A model generated the notes under the pieces. It worked only from the letters and a program-made list of their open reading frames with translations, was not told where the DNA came from and ran no database searches. This document shows positions 1-9,089 of a stretch of 64,000 nt of DNA, in pieces. Position numbers and translations under genes: made by a program. Position 1 is the first letter of the stretch. Each line of letters begins with the position of its first letter. This DNA comes from JAPOVO01 sp026708165 (lineage in GTDB: Bacteria > Chloroflexota > UBA11872 > VXNJ01): positions 1,240,001 through 1,304,000 of the forward strand of contig OZ242360.1 of assembly GCA_965208775.1 (NCBI GenBank). Reading direction: 5' to 3'.

Positions 1-1212
1 TCCCGGTCGACTGTCCGCATTCCCACCGAAGGCATGGTCGAATTGGAAGTGGCTCTTTGCCGGTGGACGAATCTGCCAGATGCCGGGTGGTATCCCGGAA
101 ACACCCATCTGCACTACGACGAGAAGGAGACGCGGCCGGACGAGCGTCTGGCCTTCGACGCCGAAGTCGAGGACTACAACGTCACGGTGATCAGCGTGCT
201 CCAGCGCGGCCAGCTGCCGTATGCCAGCAACCAGTACTCGCCCGGGGTATTTCACGAGCTGACGACTTCCCATCACGTGGTCGACGTGGGCGAGGAGTCG
301 AGGCATAACAGCTCGCCATGGAGCATCGGTTACGGACACGTGATGTTCATCAATATCCGCAATCTGGTGGAGCCTGTGAGCAGAGGGCACTTGGCTTCCA
401 ACCTCGATCCGGACTACCCGCCGCTGTGCTGGGCGTGCGATGAGGCGCGCGAGCAGGACGGCGTGGTTATCTGGTGCCACAACGGCCGGGGGATGGAATC
501 TCCCGTCGCGGCTGTTCTTGGAAAGCTGGACGCGTTCAATCTTTTCGACCCGTTGTGGGCTGATCTCGAATACACGATCTACTATCAGCTTCTCAATGCC
601 GGAATCCGGCTTCCGGCGAGCACCGGCACCGACTGGTTCGTGTGTTCGAGCAACCGCGTATACGTAGGGACGGAGTCGGAGTTCTCGTATCAGGGCTGGC
701 TCGACGGCATGAAGGCCGGTTCGACGTTCATTACAAACGGACCGTCACTGATGCTCGAGGTCGACGGGCAGCCGGTGGGAGCCGTCCTAACACCTGGCAG
801 ACCTCGGAGACTGGGTTGCAGCGTTAGCTGGGAGTCGCACTATCCGGTGACGCTGGCAGAGTTGATAGTCAACGGCGAAGTGGCGGCGCGCATGGATATA
901 CCCGCGCCGGGAAAGCGAGGAGCCTGGGACGTCGACATTTCGGTAGAGCACGACTCCTGGGTTGCGGCGCGACTATGGGGCGACGCGCGCAACAGCTTCG
1001 ATCACGCGATCTATGCGCACACAAGTCCGGTATATGTCGAGACCGGACGCACGCATCCGGTAAGGTCGCAATCCGCGCACTCGCTGATCCAATCGCTTGA
1101 CCGGTCGCTCGATTGGATCAATACGCGGGGAAGATACGCCTCGGACGGACAGCGCAACGCCGTAAGCGAGCTCTTCCTCGAAGCCAGGGCCAAGTACGCC
1201 GAGCTCGTCTGA
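1..1212 (+). CDS. CehA/McbA-like PHP-superfamily metallohydrolase, 5'-truncated by window edge
   Basis: C-terminal ~400 residues of a CehA/McbA-type metal-dependent hydrolase, a PHP-like family that includes carbamate and phosphoester hydrolases; the substrate here is unknown. The frame is open back to base 1, so the true start lies outside the window, and the ATG at 34 falls inside the domain. Counting from that ATG, a metal-binding HLH in GNTHLHYDEKE lies at residues 25-27. Further possible metal ligands are the His in IWCHNGRG and the Asp in GTDWF. The C-terminal third looks like a beta-rich accessory domain. The gene ends 48 bp before a convergent dioxygenase gene. Family call fairly secure; substrate not assignable. 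Confidence 0.8.
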   Translation, partial: SRSTVRIPTEGMVELEVALCRWTNLPDAGWYPGNTHLHYDEKETRPDERLAFDAEVEDYNVTVISVLQRGQLPYASNQYSPGVFHELTTSHHVVDVGEESRHNSSPWSIGYGHVMFINIRNLVEPVSRGHLASNLDPDYPPLCWACDEAREQDGVVIWCHNGRGMESPVAAVLGKLDAFNLFDPLWADLEYTIYYQLLNAGIRLPASTGTDWFVCSSNRVYVGTESEFSYQGWLDGMKAGSTFITNGPSLMLEVDGQPVGAVLTPGRPRRLGCSVSWESHYPVTLAELIVNGEVAARMDIPAPGKRGAWDVDISVEHDSWVAARLWGDARNSFDHAIYAHTSPVYVETGRTHPVRSQSAHSLIQSLDRSLDWINTRGRYASDGQRNAVSELFLEARAKYAELV

Positions 1213-1260
1213 CAAGGCGGCGTAGGGGCTCGCCTTCTCCAGTCTGTAAGGGGCACGCCG

Positions 1261-2043
1261 TCAAAGTTGAGGAATCACCACTTCACCATTGCGCGAAAGC
1301 GGCAGATTGGCGAAGGCGCACGAGTTGCCCCAGCGGTCTATCGCATCTTTGGTCTTGTACTCGTTGATGATCTTGTGTCTCGAACGGTTGGTGAAGTTGT
1401 TGCCAGCCGTATGAAGCACCATCACGTGAATGAACAGCACATCGCCGGGGTTGGCTAGCATGGGCACCGCCTCATAACCCTCGACTTCCTCGTCGGCTAC
1501 GGTGCGCCCATCGCGCGTGGGCCACTCACCGCGTTTGTGGCTGCCGGGAAGGACGGTCGTGGCCCCGGCGTCCACGCCCGTCTCGTCGAGATAGATGATC
1601 GCGGCAGCCAAGTCGGTCGTACTGTGACGCTCGTAGGGCCAGTCTTGGTGCCAGCCTTGCTTGTTCGTGAACCCTGGTGGATTGTTCCGCACCTTGCCGT
1701 TGTGGAAATCAATGTCCGGCCCGAAGAGGTCAATGAAGACATTGACAATGCGAGGGTCGGTGATGTTGTTGAACCAGTACTCGCTAGCGAGCGGCTGGTC
1801 CATCATGCCCCGCACGTTCTTGGGATTGTATGGGTCAATCGGATAGCCGGGCACCGGGTCCATGAAGTCGTATGACATGGCCTTGGGGCGGTGCTCGGTA
1901 TTTGTGATGATGTCGTGAAACTCGCGGCGCATCTCATCCATCTCGTCCGATGAGTACATGCCTTCGATTGTCAAATACCCGTTGTCGGCAAAGAAGCGCC
2001 GCTGTTCCTCGGTGAGTACCTTAAGTTGCCCGGAGCTAGCCAT
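1261..2043 (-). CDS. Phytanoyl-CoA dioxygenase (PhyH) family protein
   Basis: Predicted Fe(II)/2-oxoglutarate-dependent dioxygenase of the PhyH family, 260 aa, a normal length for bacterial members. The facial triad is visible: H132 and D134 in GWHQDWP, and the distal H211 in VLHTAGNN. Arginines just after it (SRHK) could bind 2-oxoglutarate. A VLPGSHKRGEW segment is also typical. The ATG start has a good ribosome site (GGAGAGG, about 5 nt upstream). Bacterial PhyH proteins hydroxylate many small molecules, so the substrate is open. A second PhyH gene lies at 15269-16249 and is only distantly similar. The gene stands alone, convergent with the preceding hydrolase. Confidence 0.88.
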   Translation of the reverse strand: MASSGQLKVLTEEQRRFFADNGYLTIEGMYSSDEMDEMRREFHDIITNTEHRPKAMSYDFMDPVPGYPIDPYNPKNVRGMMDQPLASEYWFNNITDPRIVNVFIDLFGPDIDFHNGKVRNNPPGFTNKQGWHQDWPYERHSTTDLAAAIIYLDETGVDAGATTVLPGSHKRGEWPTRDGRTVADEEVEGYEAVPMLANPGDVLFIHVMVLHTAGNNFTNRSRHKIINEYKTKDAIDRWGNSCAFANLPLSRNGEVVIPQL

Positions 2044-2463
2044 TAACCTCTCCTCATGCGATCTGCGGGCCGGCGGACGTCCCCCGCCGTCCTGCCGACG
2101 ATGCTATGTTGCGTGACAGGGCGGACCGGGGTCGCCACGGCCATGTTGAACCAATAGTGCCCGCAAGAGCGGCGATCCTAACAGCGTATCGCGCTTGGCG
2201 TTCACGAGGCGACCTAGGACCGGACACTCCAATCCCATCACCAGCGCCACTGGAAGCCGTCCATTACGCTTAGCGGCCACACGCCGAATACACACTCACA
2301 CCAGAAGTCGATAACCGGGCCCACAAACACGGAGTCTGGGAGACACGTGGCGGTTCTGCGCGGCCTAACCCAGTAGCGGGAGGGCATCCGTAAAGGCGGC
2401 ATACTCAGTGTTTGTTCTCGTCGCGTATGCTGCGGCGGTTGGACACGAGAAAGGAATGTCACT
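2044..2463. other. Intergenic region between divergent genes, no feature recognised
   Basis: This 420-bp gap separates the leftward PhyH gene from the rightward VOC gene and must hold both promoters. Short open frames on the minus strand have no recognisable motifs or ribosome sites. I see no tRNA, riboswitch or repeat. A purine-rich GAGAAAGGA stretch just before 2464 probably serves as the ribosome site of the VOC gene. Confidence 0.4.
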
Positions 2464-2841
2464 GTGAAACCAATTGCCATCGATTTCTATATGTACGACG
2501 TTAGCGACATCAAGCGCAGCGCGGAGTTCTACGAGAATACGCTGGGCATGAAGCTCGACGCCTGGTACGGCGATGGATGGGTCGAGTTCGAGATCGGTTC
2601 GGCCACGCTCGCGCTCTACCAGACAGAGCGAGACGACCTTACGGAACTCAGTAATCAGGACGGCGGCTCAATGGCCATCGCCGTCGAAGACGTTCAGGCA
2701 GCCGTGGACGAACTGCGGGCCAAGGGTGTGGGAATCATCTTCGACGCCGTCGAATCTCCCGCCTGCCACTACGCCCGAATCGTCGACCCGGACGGAAACG
2801 CGATCATGCTGCACCGCCGCAAGGACGGAACCGCGGGCTGA
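2464..2841 (+). CDS. VOC (glyoxalase/bleomycin-resistance) family protein
   Basis: Protein of 125 aa with one complete vicinal-oxygen-chelate unit: an N-terminal beta-alpha-beta half (DFYMYDVSDIKRSAEFYENTL) and a C-terminal half ending in RIVDPDGNAIMLHRR. The fold normally binds a divalent metal at a dimer interface and supports glyoxalase, dioxygenase or antibiotic-binding functions. Which applies cannot be read from the sequence. It starts at GTG with an AAAGGA purine stretch about 9 nt upstream. It is divergent from the PhyH gene and convergent with the isomerase gene at 2904. Family call is secure, role unknown. Confidence 0.85.
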   Translation: MKPIAIDFYMYDVSDIKRSAEFYENTLGMKLDAWYGDGWVEFEIGSATLALYQTERDDLTELSNQDGGSMAIAVEDVQAAVDELRAKGVGIIFDAVESPACHYARIVDPDGNAIMLHRRKDGTAG

Positions 2842-2903
2842 TCGAGGTTGAGCGTTCGCCGGCGCGCGAGTTGGCGCCGGGGGGTTCGAACGGTGCACCG
2901 GCG

Positions 2904-3665
2904 TTAGACCATCATCTCGTCGATCAGTGCCCGCGCACGCACAATCCCGTCCACGATAGGTCCGGGCGTTGCCGAGTCCAGGCCTAGGTAGATGATCATG
3001 ACCTCTCCCTCGTAATCGGTGCGCTTGATCGCCTGACAAACGGCGGGATAGTCGGTCGCGGGCGCCCACAGGGGCGTCTCACCGGTTTCCGGGTCGATCC
3101 CGCAGTCGAAGTAGACGTTGACCATCCGATCTACCAGCCGCTCGAGCGCAACGACCGGATCGTCGCCCGCGACCTGAAAGTGATAGGAGCAGTAATAGAA
3201 GCCGAAGTTGTCCGACTGGATCGCGTCGAAGATGCGTTCGGTGCGTTCCAGGTTGTAAGCCATCCACCCTCCATGAGGGTAGAAGGAAAGCATGATGTTT
3301 CGACGTTCCGCCTCCTGGGTGAGTGTCTTCAAACGATCGATGATCATCTCGATTTCGGCTTCCGACGATTCCTCGCGACCTCCGCTCGAAACGCTGACCA
3401 TCGGAATCGAGAGCTTATGGGCGATGTCGAGGATTCCGACCTGCACGTCCAGACCGTCGGGAGCGGCGATGTCTTCCGTGGTTAGCATCGACTTGAAGCG
3501 AAGCCCGTTTTCGGCTTGAAGTCGTGCGGCGGTTTCAGGGTCGAGAGCCTCGTAATGCATCTTGCCCAGTTCGATAGTCGAGATGCCAATTGCCGCCAGA
3601 TCGCCAAGGAAATCTTCCAACTCGAATTTGGGGAACGAGAACGTGCTCACGCAGTATTGATTCAT
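2904..3665 (-). CDS. Sugar phosphate isomerase/epimerase (xylose isomerase-like TIM barrel)
   Basis: Protein of 253 aa with the AP-endonuclease-2/xylose-isomerase-like TIM barrel seen in sugar phosphate isomerases and epimerases. The N-terminus MNQYCVSTFSFPKFELEDFL is the usual first strand. The barrel continues through IGISTIELGKM, SIPMVSVSSGG and a late EVMIIYLGL strand. Members interconvert sugars or inositol derivatives using a divalent metal, but the typical Glu/Asp/His ligands are not all obvious here, so the reaction is left open. The ATG has a strong ribosome site (GAGAGGAGC). It is convergent with the VOC gene; no operon partner is evident. Confidence 0.82.
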   Translation of the reverse strand: MNQYCVSTFSFPKFELEDFLGDLAAIGISTIELGKMHYEALDPETAARLQAENGLRFKSMLTTEDIAAPDGLDVQVGILDIAHKLSIPMVSVSSGGREESSEAEIEMIIDRLKTLTQEAERRNIMLSFYPHGGWMAYNLERTERIFDAIQSDNFGFYYCSYHFQVAGDDPVVALERLVDRMVNVYFDCGIDPETGETPLWAPATDYPAVCQAIKRTDYEGEVMIIYLGLDSATPGPIVDGIVRARALIDEMMV

Positions 3666-3937
3666 TCAATGTGCTCCTCTCGGTGCAGAGGCCCGGAGAC
3701 TTGGTCATCGTTAGGGAACCCACTCCCGAACGTCCTTCAAGCTGAAATAGGAAGTGAAAAGCGAGTCAATGTCAAACTGGGCTAGTGATATTGCGGTGAA
3801 TCGGAACTTTGGGGCGATCCTATTGGCAGTGCTCCGTCGTCCGATTTTTGCGACTACGGCCGGTCGGCATTTGATGAATAGAGTGTGTTCGAGCACAGTG
3901 GGCGTCGGCTCACCAGCGTTAGGGAGGAACTATCCCG

Positions 3938-4639
3938 TTGCTTGAGTCTTACGGCGGTCTTTATGACCTTGTCTATGGAGCCAAAGACTATGCCGCCGAA
4001 ACGGAGAAGTTGCGCGGGATCGTCCACGGGCGCTCTCCCGGCGCGAAAACCCTTCTGGACGTGGCATGCGGGACGGGACAGCACCTGTACCATCTCCGGC
4101 GCGATTACGACGCGGAGGGATTGGACCTGAGCGAAGCGCAGCTTCAGGTCGCTCGTAAGCGCAACCCGCACTGCGCGCTCCATCTGGGTGACATGCTCAC
4201 ATTCGACCTCGCGCGCCGGTTCGACGTAGTCACCTGTCTGTTTAGTTCCGTCGGATACCTGCGCTCGGTGGAGGCACTGAGCCAGGCCGTTGCAAACATG
4301 GCCCGGCACGTTAAGCCGGGCGGATTGCTGGTCGTCGAACCCTGGCTTACACCGGAGTCGTGGCTACCGGGAACCCTATGGTCGGACTACGTAGACCAGC
4401 CGAACCTCAAGGTCGCCCGGATCAGCGTCAGCGAACTAAAGGGCCGCCTGGCGTTGATCGACTTTCACATCCTCGTTGCCCGCGACGCCGAGGTGGACTA
4501 TTTCCGCGAGCGGCACGAGCTTACGCTCTTTACCGAGGATGAATATATGGCGTCGTTCAGTAACGCCGGACTCGACGTGACCTTCGATCCCGAGGGTCTA
4601 ATCGGCCGCGGGCTTTACGTGGGCCTAACGCCTGGATAA
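3938..4639 (+). CDS. Class I SAM-dependent methyltransferase
   Basis: Predicted cytoplasmic methyltransferase of 233 aa. Motif I is LLDVACGTGQH near residue 42. The acidic residue after strand 2 lies in AEGLDLSEAQL, and motif II/III follows as LGDMLTFDLARRFDVVTCLFSSVGY. ARHVKPGGLLVVEPW is the usual post-core segment. The start is TTG at 3938, chosen because AGGGAGGA ends 8-9 nt before it and the N-terminus YGGLYDLVYG matches this family. The target molecule is unknown. The stop is only 4 bp from the stop of the convergent lipoprotein gene. Confidence 0.87.
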   Translation: MLESYGGLYDLVYGAKDYAAETEKLRGIVHGRSPGAKTLLDVACGTGQHLYHLRRDYDAEGLDLSEAQLQVARKRNPHCALHLGDMLTFDLARRFDVVTCLFSSVGYLRSVEALSQAVANMARHVKPGGLLVVEPWLTPESWLPGTLWSDYVDQPNLKVARISVSELKGRLALIDFHILVARDAEVDYFRERHELTLFTEDEYMASFSNAGLDVTFDPEGLIGRGLYVGLTPG

Positions 4640-4643
4640 GGCG

Positions 4644-5483
4644 TTAGGGGGAGGGCTGCTCAACAAGCAAGTCCACTATCGCCTGCCGGGTCTCGTCATA
4701 CCGACCCTCGCCGATGTGGACGTATCGAATCCAGCCCTCTCGGTCAACGAGATACATCGTAGGCCAATACTGGTTGCTGTATGCTCGCCAGATGCTGAAG
4801 TCGTTATCGATGGCAACGGGATACGTTATGCCCTGATCGACTACGGCCTTCTTTACGTTGTCGAAGACCTTCTCGAACGAGAACTCGGGCGAATGCACGG
4901 CCACGATCTCGAATCCTTCGGGATGCAAATCCTCGTACCAGGCCTTCATACTCGGAAGAACGTTTACGCAGTTGTAGCAACCGAAGGTCCAGAACTTGAC
5001 CATGAAAGGGGAGCCGCTTAACGCCGCGAGCGAGAGAGGTTCGGAGTTAATCCACTCGTCGGACTGAAAATCGGGCGCCTGCTTCAAACGAGGTCGAACA
5101 ATGCCGGACGCCTGGAGGCCCGGCGCGGCCACCGATGTAGGTGAAGCCGCGATAGGCGGGTCCTCCCGGCCCGCCGGTTTCGGTGGAGTTGTTTTAGCGG
5201 GCTGCGGTTCAGGAGTGGCGGCGACTGGTGCGGCTGTGGCGACCGGAGAAGCCTTGGTCACTTTCTCGACCTTCGCGGCAGTCGGTTCCGACGGTACAGT
5301 CGTCGATGTGGTTGGCTCTTTAGATGCGGCTGCCGGCGAAATGCTGGGAGCGCCGGAACTTTGCTGAGACCCGCAACCGGCGAGAGCTATCAGTCCCGCC
5401 GACGCCGCCACCAACCGCCTTCGTGAGATCAACGACCGTTTTGGAACTACCAGTGTTTTCATCTTCTTTGCCGGCTCTACCAT
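4644..5483 (-). CDS. TlpA/redoxin-like thioredoxin-fold lipoprotein
   Basis: Predicted exported lipoprotein with a thioredoxin-fold domain. The N-terminus has basic residues (RSLISRRR), a hydrophobic stretch and a lipobox LAGC (Cys37), followed by about 85 residues of Ala/Pro/Thr/Ser-rich linker. The C-terminal domain carries a CYNC redox pair (about residues 168-171) in WTFGCYNCVNVLP, and a cis-Pro region YWPTMYLVD. This resembles the periplasmic redoxin domains of DipZ/TlpA proteins that reduce or oxidise extracytoplasmic thiols. An internal ATG at 5462 with GGCAAAGAAG upstream is an alternative start and would still keep the signal peptide. Convergent with the methyltransferase gene. Confidence 0.85.
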   Translation of the reverse strand: MVEPAKKMKTLVVPKRSLISRRRLVAASAGLIALAGCGSQQSSGAPSISPAAASKEPTTSTTVPSEPTAAKVEKVTKASPVATAAPVAATPEPQPAKTTPPKPAGREDPPIAASPTSVAAPGLQASGIVRPRLKQAPDFQSDEWINSEPLSLAALSGSPFMVKFWTFGCYNCVNVLPSMKAWYEDLHPEGFEIVAVHSPEFSFEKVFDNVKKAVVDQGITYPVAIDNDFSIWRAYSNQYWPTMYLVDREGWIRYVHIGEGRYDETRQAIVDLLVEQPSP

Positions 5484-5709
5484 TTCGTTTGAGCGTCACC
5501 CGTCACTAGCTAATACGAAGGGAGCACTCAATGCGGATTCCCAATGGACCGGCTCGCTGTCTATTACCAACGATGGCGCTCATCCAGACGATTTGGCGCA
5601 CCAAGTGGACATCAGGCAATCGCGACAAAGCAAGCTTTTTGAAGAGCCTCTTGGCGGATACTAGCATGAGCCCTAACGGAATCAGTTTCATCGTCGAAAG
5701 GTCGGTTTG

Positions 5710-6594
5710 ATGCAAATCTTGAACTCTATTTGGGACGCGCTCAACGCGCCGCTGTTCAGCTTGGGCGGAGACCCTGTCACGGTCATCAGCATCCTGGTGC
5801 TAGTGGCCATCGTGGGAGTGACGTTTCCGCTCGCGGGAAAGCTGCGCAATGCGTTTGAGCGATGGCTCGGCTCGGTTTCCGAGATCGAAGAAACGAACCT
5901 GCACACCATCGGCGCACTCATTCGCTATTCGGTAGTTTTCCTGGGCGTGTACGTCGGGCTCAGGTCGGTAGGCTTTCAGCTTGACTCACTGCTGATCGTC
6001 CTTGGGGCGATCGGCGTGGGCATCGGCTTCGGCCTGCAGAACATTGCCAATAACTTCATTTCCGGTCTCATTCTCATGTCCGAGCGGCCGATCAAGATCG
6101 GCGACATCGTCGACGTTGGCGGCATCCTCGGATCCGTCGAGCGCATAGGTATCAGGGCCACCACCCTGCGCCGATTCGACCAGACCCAGTCGCTGGTGCC
6201 TAACGGGGACCTTATTTCAAACGCAGTGACCAACTGGACGCTGGACGACAGACGTGTAAGAGTCGACTTCATGGTGGGAGTCGCTTATGGCTCCGACGTC
6301 CGATTGGTCGAAAAACTGCTTCGAGACCTCCTGGAGGCCGACGAACGCGTTCTGGACGAGCCAGCGGCCCGCGTGATGTTCGTCGCTTTCGGCGAATCGT
6401 CGCTCGATTTTCGGGTTCTCGCCTACGTGCCAGACCTCGCCGACAGGCTGACGACCCTGAGCGATCTGCACTTTGCGATCGACGAGATGTTCAGAGAGCA
6501 CGATGTCGAGATACCGTTCCCGCAGCGCGACCTGCATCTGCGGTCAATAAGCCCTGGCGTAGAGCTTTCGCACTCTGCAGCCAACGGCAACTGA
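5710..6594 (+). CDS. Small-conductance mechanosensitive channel, MscS family
   Basis: Predicted membrane channel of about 294 aa that opens under membrane tension to relieve osmotic stress. There is a TM helix near residues 20-43 (VISILVLVAIVGVTF), a second near 70-90, and a pore-lining TM3 (LLIVLGAIGVGIGFGLQN). The hallmark beta-domain motif follows as FISGLILMSERPIKIGDIVDVGG, then the cytoplasmic vestibule (RRFDQTQSLVPNGDLISNAVTNWT). I prefer ATG 5710 over the TTG one codon earlier; GAAAGG lies about 8 nt upstream. The C-terminus is short. Two hairpins follow the gene. Confidence 0.92.
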   Translation: MQILNSIWDALNAPLFSLGGDPVTVISILVLVAIVGVTFPLAGKLRNAFERWLGSVSEIEETNLHTIGALIRYSVVFLGVYVGLRSVGFQLDSLLIVLGAIGVGIGFGLQNIANNFISGLILMSERPIKIGDIVDVGGILGSVERIGIRATTLRRFDQTQSLVPNGDLISNAVTNWTLDDRRVRVDFMVGVAYGSDVRLVEKLLRDLLEADERVLDEPAARVMFVAFGESSLDFRVLAYVPDLADRLTTLSDLHFAIDEMFREHDVEIPFPQRDLHLRSISPGVELSHSAANGN

Positions 6595-6680
6595 CCGGTA
6601 CAAGCGCGGAGGACAGCTTCAACCAGACCGACAGCGATCAGCCCAGAGCGCGACGGGAGAGCCCGCAATTGGCAGATTCC

Positions 6681-6729
6681 TTGCGGCAGCGCAAAGACCC
6701 CGCGGTTCCGCGCTTCGGCGCGGAACCGC
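6681..6729 (+). terminator. Tandem hairpins, second with 12-bp stem and UUCG loop
   Basis: Two consecutive hairpins lie between the MscS and MFS genes. The first (6681-6694) is TTGCG-GCAG-CGCAA. The second (6702-6729) is a perfect 12-bp GC-rich stem, left arm 6702-6713 and right arm 6718-6729, closed by TTCG, the most stable RNA tetraloop. No T-run follows, so a classical intrinsic terminator is not certain. A 3'-end stabiliser or U-tract-independent terminator for the MscS gene is plausible. Confidence 0.5.
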
Positions 6730-6762
6730 TGAAGTGACGCTCTCGATGGCCTGTCCGCGCAG

Positions 6763-7980
6763 ATGATCGCCAGTTCGTCAGTCCTGCGGCGGGCGTCCGG
6801 CTTTCTGGGCGACCACCGGCTGTTCGTTCTGCTTGCCGTGCAGTTCCTCTCCGGAGTCGCGGCGGCTCCGATGCTGGCCTTTCTGCCGGTCTACGTCGAC
6901 GAAGTCCTGAAGCTGGATCAGGACTTCACAGCCAACGCGCGAGCGGTATGGCTGGCGGGCATGGGCATTTTCGCGGTGGCCGGCGGCGCGTTGAGTGATG
7001 CCGCGGGCCGGAAGTTCACCATCGTCCTGGGACTGACAGGAATGCTCGCGGGCGCAGCCATTTTCATCACCCGCTCGCCGCTCGCGGTGGGACTTCTACT
7101 GCCGGGTATCGTAGGCGCGGCCGACGGTCTTTTCGTCACCGGAAGTCAGGCGTACCTTGTAGAGGCTTCTCCCAAGAACCGGCTCGCGGTGATGACGGCG
7201 CTCTGGTTTTCCGGACTGACCGCCGGGAACGTGGTCGGCGGACTGGCCGGCGGCGCCGTCGCGGAGTGGGCGGGGTATCCGGCGCTCGCCCTCTATATTG
7301 CGGCCTCCACCGGCGGGGTGGCCGTTTTGGCGCTGCTGCTACTGCCGAACATGGGGCGCGGCAGCCCTGGCCCACGTCCGGGATTACGTCGCACTCTGGC
7401 CGGCTATGCCTTGCTTTTGCGGCAGACCTCGTATCGGCTTCTCGTCGCGATGCAGATGCTGAGGACGTTTTTCTGGGGCGGATTTCAAATCATGGGACCG
7501 ATCATGATTGCGGGATTGAGCGGAAGCAAATTCGTCGTGGGCGCGTTTGTGTCGGCCACGACGGGCGTAGGGCTTGCGAGCATGTTGCTGGTCGGCGCTT
7601 TCTCCGACCGGCGGGGGCGGCGGGGGCCGGTCCTAGTCTGTCTCGGCGGGACAGTCCTCGGCTCCGCTTTGATCGGCCTCACAACTGACAATCTTCTCGG
7701 GCTCTTTCTCGCGGGCACGCTGGCTGCAGTGTTCGCGTGGGCCTTGTCGGGTCAAGTGACGCCGCTTGCCAAGGAATTTGCCGGTCCCGGCGAAACTGGC
7801 AGGGCGATGGCGCTGATCAACGCCCCTTGGAGCGTTGCGGCGCTGGGCGGCGCGCAGATTGGGGGAAGGATGGTAACCGACCAACCGTCAGGCGCTTTCT
7901 TCATTTTCGCAGGTCTCGCGCTCGTGGCGCTGCTTTGCGGGATCGTTCTGTTCCGGCAGGCTATGCCGACTCAAAAATGA
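6763..7980 (+). CDS. Major facilitator superfamily (MFS) transporter
   Basis: Integral membrane transporter of 405 aa with about 12 hydrophobic helices. The MFS loop 2-3 motif appears as GALSDAAGRKFT (residues ~77-88), and the equivalent after helix 8 as GAFSDRRGRRGPV. The half-repeats flank a central loop rich in Gly/Pro/Arg (MGRGSPGPRPGLRR). It resembles drug or small-solute efflux proteins of the DHA1 type, but the substrate is not predictable. The ATG lies 34 bp after a strong hairpin, so it is probably transcribed from its own promoter. The stop is 10 bp from the stop of the convergent oxidoreductase gene. Confidence 0.9.
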   Translation: MIASSSVLRRASGFLGDHRLFVLLAVQFLSGVAAAPMLAFLPVYVDEVLKLDQDFTANARAVWLAGMGIFAVAGGALSDAAGRKFTIVLGLTGMLAGAAIFITRSPLAVGLLLPGIVGAADGLFVTGSQAYLVEASPKNRLAVMTALWFSGLTAGNVVGGLAGGAVAEWAGYPALALYIAASTGGVAVLALLLLPNMGRGSPGPRPGLRRTLAGYALLLRQTSYRLLVAMQMLRTFFWGGFQIMGPIMIAGLSGSKFVVGAFVSATTGVGLASMLLVGAFSDRRGRRGPVLVCLGGTVLGSALIGLTTDNLLGLFLAGTLAAVFAWALSGQVTPLAKEFAGPGETGRAMALINAPWSVAALGGAQIGGRMVTDQPSGAFFIFAGLALVALLCGIVLFRQAMPTQK

Positions 7981-7989
7981 GAAATCTAG

Positions 7990-8991
7990 CTAGCGGCTAG
8001 GGATCGCGATAGTCGAGCCGGATTCCATTGCCTGGATTCCGCAGATGATGGCAATGGCCGTGTTGCCGCCATCCCGCGCGTCGGTAGCAGGACGGCGTCC
8101 GTCCAGAACCGCGTTTACGAAGTCGTCGACCTCGTCATCGTAAGGATGAGCCGGAGTGTGGCCCGCCAACTCCACAGGCTCGTTATCCGTTTCCGGCGAA
8201 ACCAGATAGCCCCTTACGATGGATGCCTCGCTTCCGAACAGCGAAATGCCATACGCATTCTTGTAGCTGTGGTCGTAGCTGCACGCCCACGTCCCGGTGA
8301 CGCGGCCAATACAGCCGTTTGGCCAGCGGTACAGGGCCGCGATGAATCCGTCGCCGGGGTGAGACGGATGGGCCATCCCGACGTTGCCCATCGCTGTGAC
8401 CTCGACCGGATTGCCCAGATACCAGCGCAGTAGGTCGAGCGGATGCGTTGCGGAACAGGCAAATCCTTGCAGCGAGTACGTCGGACCAACTTTGGCAGCC
8501 TTCTCCTCGCTGGAGAACTCATGCACCATGTAGTCGCCTTCGCAGTAGTAGATGGTTCCTAGCGCGCCCGAGTCGACGACCTCTTTCACACGCTTATAGA
8601 GATTCTTGGTGCGAAGCACTTGTCCGACTGCGACGCAAAGGCCGGTGCGGTCCATCGCGTCGATGATGGCGTTGCAGTCTTCGACCGTCGTCGCCATGGG
8701 CTTCTCAATGAAAACGTGCTTGCCGGCATTGATGGCAGCCAGAGCCGCGTCGGCGTGGATACGGTCTGGCAAGTGGACGGATACCGCGTCGACGTCTTTA
8801 AGCTGGGCTATCTCCCGATAGTCGGTTGAGAACGTCGCTCCCAGGCTGAAAGCGAAGTCGGACCGCTCCTCTCTCAAGTCGCACGCCGCAACCAGATCGG
8901 CCCTCGGATGCTTTGAATAAAGCCTTGCGAAGCTCGAACCGTTGCCCCCCAGCCCCACCACGGCGACCCGCAGCTTTCGATCATCGTTCAC
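7990..8991 (-). CDS. Gfo/Idh/MocA family NAD(P)-dependent oxidoreductase
   Basis: Predicted sugar or inositol dehydrogenase, 333 aa from the chosen start. The N-terminal Rossmann motif is LRVAVVGLGGNGSSF. The family hallmark GKHVFIEKPMATT contains the EKP lysine that acts in hydride transfer. The C-terminal alpha/beta domain includes a GFACSATHPLDLLRWYLG segment with the usual catalytic His. I chose GTG 8991 because a GAGG/AGGGG purine tract precedes it and the Rossmann strand follows within 6 residues. ATG 9033 would add 14 atypical residues. It follows the gamma-glutamyltransferase gene in the same direction with a gap of about 100 bp. Substrate unknown. Confidence 0.87.
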   Translation of the reverse strand: MNDDRKLRVAVVGLGGNGSSFARLYSKHPRADLVAACDLREERSDFAFSLGATFSTDYREIAQLKDVDAVSVHLPDRIHADAALAAINAGKHVFIEKPMATTVEDCNAIIDAMDRTGLCVAVGQVLRTKNLYKRVKEVVDSGALGTIYYCEGDYMVHEFSSEEKAAKVGPTYSLQGFACSATHPLDLLRWYLGNPVEVTAMGNVGMAHPSHPGDGFIAALYRWPNGCIGRVTGTWACSYDHSYKNAYGISLFGSEASIVRGYLVSPETDNEPVELAGHTPAHPYDDEVDDFVNAVLDGRRPATDARDGGNTAIAIICGIQAMESGSTIAIPSR

Positions 8992-9089
8992 GGCTACCCC
9001 TACCTCCGCTTCCACCGTTTGCATTCTTCGCAACTAGCTCGCGTCAAAGCATATTGGAGGCCAGGCTTCAACACGGCCTATGGATGAGG

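Noticed and set aside
2880..2905. GGTTCGAAC tRNA T-loop-like sequence
   Set aside because: The flanking bases do not pair into a T-stem and no acceptor or anticodon arms are present.
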